Origin: Pseudomonadota bacterium
Lineage (GTDB): Bacteria; Pseudomonadota; Alphaproteobacteria; Rhizobiales; Xanthobacteraceae
Length of the DNA stretch: 5,526 nt
Reading direction: 5' to 3'
Assembly: GCA_023431725.1 (NCBI GenBank)
Contig: JAEYVN010000349.1
Span: forward strand, 1-5,526
Each line of letters begins with the position of its first letter. Position 1 is the stretch's first letter. The translations under genes and the position numbers were made by a program. The notes beneath the pieces were generated by a model. The model was not told the DNA's origin. It ran no database searches and saw nothing but the letters and a program-made list of their open reading frames with translations. Below, piece by piece: positions 1-5,262 of this stretch.

Positions 1-312
1 GCTGGCGATGGCGACTTTGTTGCGTTTTCTGCCGACCTCGCAAACTTCCTGACGTTCAAGAACATGCCGCCGCCAAAGGAATCGGTGTGCGAACTCCTCA
101 TTCAGGAGGCCGCCGGCAGCTTGGACATCAAGGACGTCTGGGCACTCATCAATGTCGGGGAAGAACCCGTCTTGCTGGCGTGGCCCCAACAACAGCTTCG
201 GTTAAATCCCGGCGAAGGTTGCCGGCTGGCGATGGATTTGCCACCCGTGGTCGTTCCGCCGGCGCCGGATGAGATGAACGTGGTTGTCGCCATCCGCTTG
301 AACCGGGCCTAG
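1..312 (+). CDS. 3' end of an unrecognised protein gene (5' end outside the window)
   Basis: The reading frame is open from the first base and ends at TAG 310-312, giving 103 visible residues. The first in-frame ATG is at 64, but the 21 codons before it are open and coding-like, and no Shine-Dalgarno sequence precedes it, so the gene most likely starts upstream of the window. The visible part alternates short hydrophobic stretches with Pro/Gly turns (for example VWALINVGEEPVLLAWPQQQ) and has a run of valines and prolines near the end, which suggests a beta-rich C-terminal domain. It has no membrane segment and no catalytic motif that I can name. The pattern is faintly reminiscent of beta-strand repeats in phage tail or surface proteins, but that is only an impression. 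It converges on the minus-strand operon, with 49 bp between the stop codons. I do not recognise the family. Confidence is for it being a real coding region. Confidence 0.6.
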   Translation, partial: AGDGDFVAFSADLANFLTFKNMPPPKESVCELLIQEAAGSLDIKDVWALINVGEEPVLLAWPQQQLRLNPGEGCRLAMDLPPVVVPPAPDEMNVVVAIRLNRA

Positions 313-318
313 CAGCGC

Positions 319-356
319 AAAAGAAAAAGCCCTCGCAGCCGTAAGCTGCGAGGGCT
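319..356 (-). terminator. Rho-independent terminator of the cupin-DUF1330 operon
   Basis: A perfect 12-bp stem (328-339 pairs with 345-356) encloses a 5-base loop (340-344). Read on the minus strand, the hairpin is followed by TTTTTCTTTT, counting the last stem base, the classic U-tract. It begins six bases past the stop codon of the DUF1330 gene (stop at 362-364), so it ends the four-gene minus-strand operon. On the plus strand the bases after the stem are not U-rich, so it would stop the partial gene at 1-312 only weakly. Confidence 0.9.
324..356. repeat. 33-bp terminator repeat, copy 1
   Basis: These 33 bases are identical to 4504-4536, in the same orientation and about 4.2 kb away. The repeat is exactly the A-tract plus hairpin of a minus-strand terminator. 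Sequence similarity stops at once on both sides, so this is a repeated terminator cassette and not the edge of a longer duplication. Confidence 0.85.
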
Positions 357-361
357 GCATG

Positions 362-667
362 TTATTTCGTGAACTCGCCCGCATCGAGCATGACGATCTC
401 AGCTTCGCCGACGCCGGTAGCTCTACGATGGGCTGCAGCGTTCTTGTAGGCCTCCGATTCAAAGCAATTGACGCCGTCCTCGAAAGTCGGGAACTCGAGC
501 ACCACGAAGCGTTGCCACTTTTGCGGGCCTTCCATGATTTTGAAACGGCCGCCACGGCCGAGAACCCTGCCGCCGAATTGGCTGATAATTTCGGGTACCC
601 GATCCGTGTAGCGTTTGTAGGCCACCGGATCGTGAATGACGGATCGTGCTAACCAGTAAGCGGGCAT
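362..667 (-). CDS. DUF1330 domain protein (dimeric alpha-beta barrel type)
   Basis: This is a 101-residue protein made almost entirely of a DUF1330 domain. It opens with MPAYWLARSVIHDPVAYKRY, then has FGGRVLGRGGRFKIMEG (about 31-47), FVVLEFPTFEDGVNCFESEAYK (about 54-75) and a closing strand with EIVMLDAG. These are the usual family landmarks, and the length is normal. The family adopts a ferredoxin-like dimeric fold; its biochemical role is generally not established. I chose ATG 667 because MPAYW is where family members start. A longer frame opens at a TTG (700) but overlaps the upstream gene by 20 bases and adds 11 unconserved residues. A weak GGA lies about 8 bases before the ATG. The gene sits 13 bp after the TRAP-like gene and is last in the operon, so it probably serves the same pathway, perhaps as an accessory or isomerase-like protein; this part is inference. 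Confidence 0.88.
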   Translation of the reverse strand: MPAYWLARSVIHDPVAYKRYTDRVPEIISQFGGRVLGRGGRFKIMEGPQKWQRFVVLEFPTFEDGVNCFESEAYKNAAAHRRATGVGEAEIVMLDAGEFTK

Positions 668-680
668 GTGACAATTCCAA

Positions 681-1823
681 TCAGTCGTTGATTTTGGCAA
701 TGGGGTTGAAGATCGCGTCGGTCATCAGATCGTTCGCGGATTTGTTGCGATGAGCGGCGGTGCGCGCTTCGATCTCCTTCATCATCGCGCGCGCCGGTCT
801 GCCGGCGGCTTCTTCGGTCGCGATGAATTGCTCGACCAGGGGCTGAACGGCATCGCCGATACGCCCGTACTCTGCATCGGGCATATAGATCAGTTCCATT
901 CCGCGTTCGTGAAAGCGGTCGCGCGCTTTTGCCCCGGCCACAGTGTAAAAGATCTGCGTCTCGGCTTGCGCTTCGCAACGAAGCCAGTTGTGCACAATCT
1001 GCTTCAGGTCGGCTGGCAATGCGGCCCAGAAGCGTTGCGACAAGCCGAATTCGAGGCATTGCCGCACGGCGCCAAGCGCTGTCCGAAAGCGCGCAATCTT
1101 GCCGATGCCGAAGACCTCGGACGATCCATCCGCCAGGTGCATCGCATCGATCTTGCCGGAGGCGAGCGCCGGGTTCATCTCCAGCGATGACAGCGGCACG
1201 GCTTTGGCGCCGAGGGCGTGCATGACTGCGGCTTCGATGCCTTCTGTCGTGCCTATCCGTAATCCTTTAAGGTCGTCGCGTGAGCGGATCGGATGCATGC
1301 TGAAGAGGTGATAGGGACCGGACATCTTGAGCCGTCCCATCTTGATGCCCTGCCGTTCGACATCCGGGCGAAGATAGTCGGCGTAAATTTCCTCCGACAC
1401 GAGCGTACCGATATCGGAGTTCGGAAACAGCCCGGGCAATTGCAAGCCCTGCGCCATTGGATAGGACTTTGCATCCCAGCCTGAATAAATCGGCGCCAGG
1501 TCGGATCGGCCATCGTTCAGTGCGGCGACGCCATCGCGATCGCGATGGCGGCTGGCGGCCCAGTAATCCTCGACCCTTATCTTGCCCTTGCTCATGCGCT
1601 CGAGCACACGGATCGCCGGCTTGATGGCGTCGACAACTGCCGCCGCATTCTCAGGCGGGTGGCCAGTCACTGTGAAGGTGAATGGCTCGCCCGTGTATCG
1701 GACACTTTCGGCCGCCTGATCGGCATATTTGCCGGCGAGCCAGTCCTGCGCCACGGAGGTTTGCTGCAGCGCCTGGGCCACCGGCATGTCGGCGGCCCGC
1801 AATTCATTCTCGCTTACATTCAT
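681..1823 (-). CDS. TRAP (DctP-like) solute-binding protein without a signal peptide
   Basis: This 380-residue protein reads as a DctP-type TRAP substrate-binding fold from about residue 48 on: a first strand TFTVTGHPP (49-57), a SDLAPIYSGW segment (107-116), LQLPGLFPN (127-135), MSGPYHLFSMHPIRSRDDLKGLRIG (167-191), then AVPLSSLEMNPALASGKIDAM (208-228), the family's second-lobe signature. Known relatives are periplasmic and feed DctQM permeases. Here residues 1-47 are polar (MNVSENELRAADMPVAQALQ...) with no hydrophobic core, so no Sec signal is seen. A longer N-terminus is impossible without overlapping the Bug gene, which ends 3 bp upstream. The arginine that normally follows DLKGLKI and binds the ligand carboxylate is Gly191 in my by-eye alignment. 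An AGAAG lies 9 bases before the ATG, inside the end of the Bug gene, so the two are probably translationally coupled. No DctQ or DctM is present. It may be a cytoplasmic binding protein or a repurposed enzyme. The fold call is good; the function is unknown. Confidence 0.82.
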   Translation of the reverse strand: MNVSENELRAADMPVAQALQQTSVAQDWLAGKYADQAAESVRYTGEPFTFTVTGHPPENAAAVVDAIKPAIRVLERMSKGKIRVEDYWAASRHRDRDGVAALNDGRSDLAPIYSGWDAKSYPMAQGLQLPGLFPNSDIGTLVSEEIYADYLRPDVERQGIKMGRLKMSGPYHLFSMHPIRSRDDLKGLRIGTTEGIEAAVMHALGAKAVPLSSLEMNPALASGKIDAMHLADGSSEVFGIGKIARFRTALGAVRQCLEFGLSQRFWAALPADLKQIVHNWLRCEAQAETQIFYTVAGAKARDRFHERGMELIYMPDAEYGRIGDAVQPLVEQFIATEEAAGRPARAMMKEIEARTAAHRNKSANDLMTDAIFNPIAKIND

Positions 1824-1826
1824 TGT

Positions 1827-2798
1827 TCAATTCTTCTGAATGCCGACCCGCTTGACCAGTTTCTGGATACGGGTCGTTTCTTCCTTGAGCCAGGCTTGCA
1901 ATTCCTCAGGAGTTGAGCTGCGGCCCTCAAGTCCGGCCTTTTGCAGTCTGGCGACGGTATCGGGATCGTTCAGCGCGGCCGTAAACTCACGGCGAAGGAG
2001 ATCGAGAATGTCCTTCGGCGTACCGGCAGGTGCGAACAGCGCGAGCGAGGCCATGTATTCGTAGCCGGGAAGCGCGGCTTCATCGGCCGTCGGGACATTC
2101 GGTAACGTCTTGGTTCGCGACTTGTCGCCAACGGCCAGCACACGCACCGTTCCGGCTTCGATGAAGGGAAGAGCGACAGACGTTGCGATCCAGAATGCAT
2201 TCACCTCACCGGCCGCGATCGCCTGGGTCGCCTGCGCACCGCCGCGATAGGGCACATGCGTCATATCGATGCCCGCATCTGCCTTGAGCTGTTCCATGGC
2301 CAGATGCTGCGGGCTGCCTGGCCCGACGGAGGCATAGTTCAGTTTGCCCGGATCTTTCTTCGCGAGTGCGATGAAATCCTTCAACGTCTGGACCGGCAAT
2401 TCCTTGTTGACGATCAGGACGCTTGGAAACCGCGCGAGCTGGGTGATCGGTTCGAAATCCTTGAAGGGCTCGAACGGCAGCTTGGCGATAATGTGCGGAA
2501 GAACCGTGTGGATGCCGTTGTTCAATGCGCCGATCGTGTAGCCATCGGGGGCCGCCCGCGCCACGCGCATCGAGCCGGTGGCGCCGCCAGCGCCCGGAGC
2601 ATTTTCGACGACAATTGACTGGCCGAGCCTGGCGCCGACCTTGTCCGCGAGGATACGGGCCACGAGGTCGGAAGCCGTTCCCGCCTGAAGCGGTACGACC
2701 AAGGTGATCGGCCGTACCGGAAAATTCGTTTGCGCCAAAACCGGCGTGGTCACAACACTCAACAAGGCAAGCAGAAGCATTCGACCGAATGGTCGCAT
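1827..2798 (-). CDS. Bug/TctC-family tripartite tricarboxylate transporter substrate-binding protein
   Basis: This 323-residue periplasmic binding protein should capture a small carboxylate for a TctAB-type permease. Residues 1-22 are a clear Sec signal peptide (RPFGRMLLLALLSVVTTPVLA, cleavage before Gln23). The mature part shows the Bug landmarks in order: ITLVVPLQAGTASDLVAR (31-48, with Asp44 where the family usually has its ligand-contacting Asp), VVENAPGAGGATGS (63-76), APDGYTIG (83-90), NYASVGPGSPQHLAMEQLK (154-172), VPYRGGAQA (182-190) and LPNVPTADEAALPGYE (232-247). Length is normal. The start is fixed by the sequence GGGAGGA six bases upstream of the ATG. It lies 36 bp after the cupin and 3 bp before the TRAP-like gene. 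No TctA or TctB is in the window; Bug proteins are often encoded apart from permeases and use one elsewhere. The ligand cannot be predicted from sequence. Confidence 0.95.
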   Translation of the reverse strand: MRPFGRMLLLALLSVVTTPVLAQTNFPVRPITLVVPLQAGTASDLVARILADKVGARLGQSIVVENAPGAGGATGSMRVARAAPDGYTIGALNNGIHTVLPHIIAKLPFEPFKDFEPITQLARFPSVLIVNKELPVQTLKDFIALAKKDPGKLNYASVGPGSPQHLAMEQLKADAGIDMTHVPYRGGAQATQAIAAGEVNAFWIATSVALPFIEAGTVRVLAVGDKSRTKTLPNVPTADEAALPGYEYMASLALFAPAGTPKDILDLLRREFTAALNDPDTVARLQKAGLEGRSSTPEELQAWLKEETTRIQKLVKRVGIQKN

Positions 2799-2834
2799 GA
2801 TAGATCCTCCCTTGAATCAAGTTTTTATGAACGG

Positions 2835-3182
2835 CTACTTCTGCGGCAGCCGCTGTTTGTACCAGCTGAAATCCTGTCGTCCGGGTGCGAAAATATCGAG
2901 ATATTCGGCGTCTTCGAGCACTTCGCCGCCATGCGCGACGCCGGCAGGCATGAGCAGCACGTCACCCGGCGTAACGATGCGCGGCTCCTCACCGTCGATA
3001 ACCCAGCGCATCTTGCCGGCCAGCATGTGCGTGATCTGATCGAAATCGTGCCGATGCATGTTGATCGGCCCTTTGGGCGCCTTGATGCGCGCCAGCATGG
3101 CATTGGGGACTTCCACCACCCGGCCGTGGATCAGCGGATTGAGTTCGACCTCTTCCAGCTCGTCCCACCGATACATCGGCAT
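2835..3182 (-). CDS. Small single-domain cupin protein
   Basis: This 115-residue protein contains one Cupin_2 barrel. Motif 1 spans GPINMHRHDFDQITHMLAG (38-56), giving metal-ligand candidates His43, His45 and Gln49, with Gln in place of the commoner Glu. Motif 2 spans GDVLLMPAGVAH (73-84), giving His84. The 3-His-1-Gln set points to a bound divalent metal. There is no signal peptide, so it should be cytosolic. Stand-alone cupins of this size can be dioxygenases, isomerases, decarboxylases or sugar/acid-binding proteins, and nothing here separates these. The start is well supported: GGGGAGGA ends 5 bases before the ATG at 3180-3182. It is first in the minus-strand operon, behind the promoter at 3211-3237 and its overlapping operator box, so it is probably the gene most tightly controlled by the divergent GntR protein. 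It is too short to be a two-cupin gentisate or homogentisate dioxygenase. Confidence 0.9.
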   Translation of the reverse strand: MPMYRWDELEEVELNPLIHGRVVEVPNAMLARIKAPKGPINMHRHDFDQITHMLAGKMRWVIDGEEPRIVTPGDVLLMPAGVAHGGEVLEDAEYLDIFAPGRQDFSWYKQRLPQK

Positions 3183-3202
3183 GATATTCCTCCCCGAAAT
3201 TT

Positions 3203-3219
3203 TATCTGATATTCTAGAT
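3203..3219 (-). promoter_or_regulatory. Candidate GntR operator box 1, over the -10 of the cupin operon
   Basis: The box TATCTGATATTCTAGAT is the reverse complement of box 2 (3289-3305) at 15 of 17 positions. Its inner 16 bases (3204-3219) fit ATCT-N3-AT-N3-AGAT, a partial palindrome of the size bound by GntR dimers. It covers the predicted -10 element of the minus-strand promoter, the expected position for a repressor site. The binding protein is inferred from position only: the GntR gene next door is the sole regulator in view. Confidence 0.55.
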
Positions 3220-3237
3220 GCTCTGAATGAGTGTCAA
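3211..3237 (-). promoter_or_regulatory. Sigma-70-type promoter of the cupin operon
   Basis: On the minus strand a perfect TTGACA (-35, plus-strand 3232-3237) is followed after 15 bases by TAGAAT (-10, plus-strand 3211-3216, 5 of 6 matches). The spacing is shorter than the usual 17, which could make it weak or activator-sensitive; GAATAT two bases further on gives a 17-base alternative with a poorer match. It lies 29 bases from the cupin ATG, leaving room for a short leader with the strong Shine-Dalgarno. The -10 lies inside an operator-like box (3203-3219). Confidence 0.6.
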
Positions 3238-3288
3238 CCCGCTCGTAATTCATTGATGAAATCGATAGTCTGTGTTTCTGTGGATGAA

Positions 3289-3305
3289 ATCTAGTATCTC
3301 AGATA
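3289..3305 (+). promoter_or_regulatory. Candidate GntR operator box 2, in front of the gntR-type gene
   Basis: The box ATCTAGTATCTCAGATA mirrors box 1 with two mismatches and also fits ATCT-N3-AT-N3-AGAT (3289-3304). The two symmetric cores are 85 bp apart, about eight helical turns, so a looped complex on one DNA face is geometrically possible. It ends 4 bases before the regulator's ATG, where a ribosome-binding site would normally lie. This fits autoregulation by the GntR protein. A weak -10-like TAGTAT (3292-3297) lies inside the box, but I see no matching -35. Confidence 0.55.
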
Positions 3306-3309
3306 GCGA

Positions 3310-3951
3310 ATGACCGATATTTCGATCTATGCCCAACTCCGCCGTGAAATCCTGTCATGCGCCTTGGCGCCGGGATCTAAGGTTTTCGAACAGGAATTGG
3401 CCGAGCGGTTCGGTGTGTCGAAGTCGCCGGTTCGGGAAGCGCTGCTCCGGTTGCAGGAGCAGAACCTCGTCGATGTGCAGCCGCGCAGCGGATATCGCGT
3501 CCGTCCCATCTCGCTTTCGGAAGCGGAGGAAATGTATGAGATGCGATATCTTTATGAGCGCGCTTGCGTAGTGCGTGCGATCGATCATGCGAGCGATGCG
3601 GCGCTCGCGTCGTTAAACGTTCACGTTCTGACAAAAGCGAGGGTGCCGATCCCGGAATGGATCGAGGCAAATCGGCAATTTCATTCTTCGCTTGCAAGGG
3701 TCTGCGGTAACGGGCGTCTTGCCGATGCCGCAACAAAACTCAACGACCAGTTTGATCGGTTTACTTTTGTCAGCGTGACTCGGCTCGATCAGCCGCCGGA
3801 TTTCACGCGATTCAACAACGATCATCTGGCGCTCGTTCAGGCCATGCAGAATCGCGACAAACGCCGAGCCGCCGCGATTGTCAAAAGCCATATCGATGCT
3901 TCACGCGAACGGACGCTCCAGGTGCTCACGAGTCCAGCCATCGTTCCATGA
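3310..3951 (+). CDS. GntR-family transcriptional regulator, FadR/FCD subfamily
   Basis: This is a 213-residue regulator. Residues 1-66 form the winged helix: IYAQLRREILSCALAPGSKV, the HTH LAERFGVSKSPVREALLRLQ (30-49) and the wing LVDVQPRSGYRV (53-64). Residues 72 to about 205 are an FCD effector domain with the family's metal-site positions Asn121 (often Asp), His125 (NRQFHSSLA), His172 (NDHLALVQAM) and His194 (VKSHI). FCD proteins usually bind organic acids and lose DNA affinity when the ligand is present. The gene is divergent from the cupin operon and next to the paired operator boxes, so local repression plus autoregulation is the simplest reading. The start ATG 3310 has no good Shine-Dalgarno; the sequence in front is operator box 2. 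Its N-terminus (MTDISIYAQLRREI) has the expected length before the HTH. The VOC gene follows 21 bp downstream, probably in the same transcript. Confidence 0.95.
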   Translation: MTDISIYAQLRREILSCALAPGSKVFEQELAERFGVSKSPVREALLRLQEQNLVDVQPRSGYRVRPISLSEAEEMYEMRYLYERACVVRAIDHASDAALASLNVHVLTKARVPIPEWIEANRQFHSSLARVCGNGRLADAATKLNDQFDRFTFVSVTRLDQPPDFTRFNNDHLALVQAMQNRDKRRAAAIVKSHIDASRERTLQVLTSPAIVP

Positions 3952-3972
3952 TCATAACAACGGGAGAAAGAC

Positions 3973-4467
3973 ATGCCGCTCAATCATATGCAGCATTTCC
4001 TGGTTCAGTCGGATGATATCGAGAAAACCAAGAGTTGGTATGTCGACGTGCTGGGCCTCACGGAGGGCTATACGCCGGATTTCAAATTTCCCGTCTATTG
4101 GCTTTATATCGGCGACCAGGATGTTCTGCATCTGACGCAGGGCGGCAAGGATGTGTCTAGGAACCGCATCGCCTATGTGGGGCAGCAATCGCAGGACACG
4201 CAAGGGACCGGCGTGATTGATCATATTGCATTTCATGCGTCGGACCTTCACGGCATGATCCGGCATTTCGAACAGCACAATGTTCAGTTCACGGAACGTC
4301 AGGTCGATTCCCAGGGGCTATATCAGTTGTTCCTGTTCGATCCGAATGGGATCAAGATCGAGTTGAACTTCGCCAATGCGGAAGCCCAGGGACGCAAGCC
4401 GCAGTTGATGGCAAGTGAGCTCAAGGATGAGCGACAGGCAGCTTCAGTACACGGGCCTTTAATGTGA
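3973..4467 (+). CDS. VOC-superfamily (glyoxalase/extradiol dioxygenase-like) metalloenzyme
   Basis: This 164-residue protein has the two beta-alpha-beta-beta-beta modules of a vicinal oxygen chelate fold. Module 1 is MQHFLVQSDDIEKTKSWYVDVLGL (6-29) to VLHLTQ (51-56). Module 2 is IDHIAFHASDLHGMIRHFE (82-100) to LFLFDPNGIKIELNF (119-133). Metal-ligand candidates are His8, His53, His84 and Glu130. The FDPNG-x-x-x-E ending is typical of dioxygenase-like and epimerase-like members. His/His/Glu alone matches an extradiol dioxygenase triad, while a fourth ligand at His53 would fit lyases or isomerases, so the reaction stays open. Residues 134-164 are a polar tail beyond the fold. The start is set by GGGAGAAAG just before the ATG. 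It is cytosolic, likely co-transcribed with the regulator, and converges on the FAH-family gene, 93 bp between stop codons. Linked metabolism with those genes is inference. Confidence 0.9.
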   Translation: MPLNHMQHFLVQSDDIEKTKSWYVDVLGLTEGYTPDFKFPVYWLYIGDQDVLHLTQGGKDVSRNRIAYVGQQSQDTQGTGVIDHIAFHASDLHGMIRHFEQHNVQFTERQVDSQGLYQLFLFDPNGIKIELNFANAEAQGRKPQLMASELKDERQAASVHGPLM

Positions 4468-4499
4468 GGGGCAGACACGAGACCGAACTCTCTCTGGCA

Positions 4500-4536
4500 T
4501 AAAAAAAAGCCCTCGCAGCCGTAAGCTGCGAGGGCT
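4500..4536 (-). terminator. Rho-independent terminator of the FAH-family gene
   Basis: A perfect 12-bp stem (4508-4519 with 4525-4536), 5-base loop, and eight consecutive T on the minus strand (plus-strand A 4501-4508, the last in the stem base). It lies 24 bases past the FAH-family stop codon. On the plus strand the hairpin is followed by CTTGTTGTTG, moderately U-rich, so it may also help stop the VOC transcript coming the other way. Confidence 0.88.
4504..4536. repeat. 33-bp terminator repeat, copy 2
   Basis: Identical over 33 bases to 324-356, including the asymmetric CGTAA loop. Loop identity is not required for termination, so the two copies are likely related by descent or belong to a dispersed genomic terminator family. 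No similarity continues into the flanks. Confidence 0.85.
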
Positions 4537-4560
4537 CTTGTTGTTGCGAGCTTGAACGGA

Positions 4561-5262
4561 TCAGGCCTGCGGCTTGCCGATCGTGACCGTCAGGCTGCTG
4601 AGGCCATCGATGGCGCACTCGATCTTGTCGCCGACATTGACCTGACCAACGCCAGCCGGCGTGCCAGTCATGATGATGTCGCCGGCGGCGAGTTCCACCA
4701 TTTCCGAGAGCTTCCAGATCGTTTCCGGCACGTTCCAGATCATCTGGTCGAGGTCGCCGTCCTGCTTCACGACGCCATTGACCTTCAGGCTGATGCGGCC
4801 CTTGGCCGGATGGCCGATCTCGGAGGCGGGCGTCAGCGCACCGCAGGGGGCGGAGGCGTCGAACGCCTTGCCGATTTCCCACGGGCGCTTCACGTCGCGC
4901 GAGGCGATCTGCAGGTCGCGGCGGGTCAGGTCGATGCCGACGCCGTAACCCCAGATGCAGTCATTGGCCTTGTCCGGGCTGATGTTGATGCCGCCGGATT
5001 TCAGCGCGACGACGAGTTCGACCTCGTGATGCACGTCCTTGCTCAGCAGCGGGTAGGGCACAACCGATCCATCCGGAACGATGGCATCGGCCGGTTTGGC
5101 GAAGAAGAACGGGGGCGCGCGTTCGTCCTGGCCCATTTCGCGAATGTGCTCGATGTAATTGCGGCCGACACACCAGATCCGGCGGACCGGAAATTTCTTG
5201 TCGGAGCCCGTAACCGCAAGGACGGCCTGTGGCGCCGGGGTGATGACGTAGCTATCGCTCAT
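4561..5262 (-). CDS. Fumarylacetoacetate hydrolase-family protein, probable acylpyruvate/fumarylpyruvate hydrolase
   Basis: This 233-residue cytosolic enzyme should cleave a C-C bond in a 2,4-diketo acid such as fumarylpyruvate or another acylpyruvate. Key features: IWCVGRNYIEHIREMG (29-44) with the His39/Glu42 pair that acts as general acid-base in FAHD1-type enzymes, FFFAKPADAI (52-61, Lys56), HHEVELVVAL (78-87) with Glu80 and Glu82, GYGVGIDLTRRDLQ (105-118) with Asp111 as third metal ligand, PWEIGKAFDASAPCG (127-141, Lys132) and MTGTPAGVG (198-206). All expected catalytic residues are present. Length and the N-terminal lead-in match the fumarylpyruvate hydrolase group (NagK-like), but the substrate cannot be assigned: no gentisate dioxygenase or maleylpyruvate isomerase is in view. 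The ATG at 5262 has no clear Shine-Dalgarno. It is single-gene as seen, ending in its own terminator. It may act downstream of the neighbouring enzymes; that is inference. Confidence 0.92.
   Translation of the reverse strand: MSDSYVITPAPQAVLAVTGSDKKFPVRRIWCVGRNYIEHIREMGQDERAPPFFFAKPADAIVPDGSVVPYPLLSKDVHHEVELVVALKSGGINISPDKANDCIWGYGVGIDLTRRDLQIASRDVKRPWEIGKAFDASAPCGALTPASEIGHPAKGRISLKVNGVVKQDGDLDQMIWNVPETIWKLSEMVELAAGDIIMTGTPAGVGQVNVGDKIECAIDGLSSLTVTIGKPQA

Noticed and set aside
202..555. Minus-strand frame of 117 codons, and a similar one at 4421-4882, whose proteins share PSQLTAARAF
   Set aside because: The shared peptide is just the repeated terminator hairpin translated. The frames run through a terminator and overlap real genes, so this is a false protein similarity.
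362..700. Longer DUF1330 protein starting at TTG 700
   Set aside because: It overlaps the upstream gene by 20 bases and adds 11 residues before the conserved MPAYW start. ATG 667 is the better start.
2835..3182. Cupin as a gentisate dioxygenase partner of the FAH-family hydrolase
   Set aside because: Gentisate dioxygenases are two-cupin proteins of roughly three times this length. The single small cupin cannot be given that name from sequence.
3255..3291. 9-bp direct repeat GATGAAATC (3255-3263 and 3283-3291) in the control region
   Set aside because: It is short, partly overlaps operator box 2, and has no symmetric half-site. It could be chance in AT-rich DNA.
324..4536. The two 33-bp repeats as ends of a mobile element or attachment sites
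   Set aside because: Each is a complete terminator placed right after a gene, they are direct repeats, and no transposase, integrase or target duplication is present.
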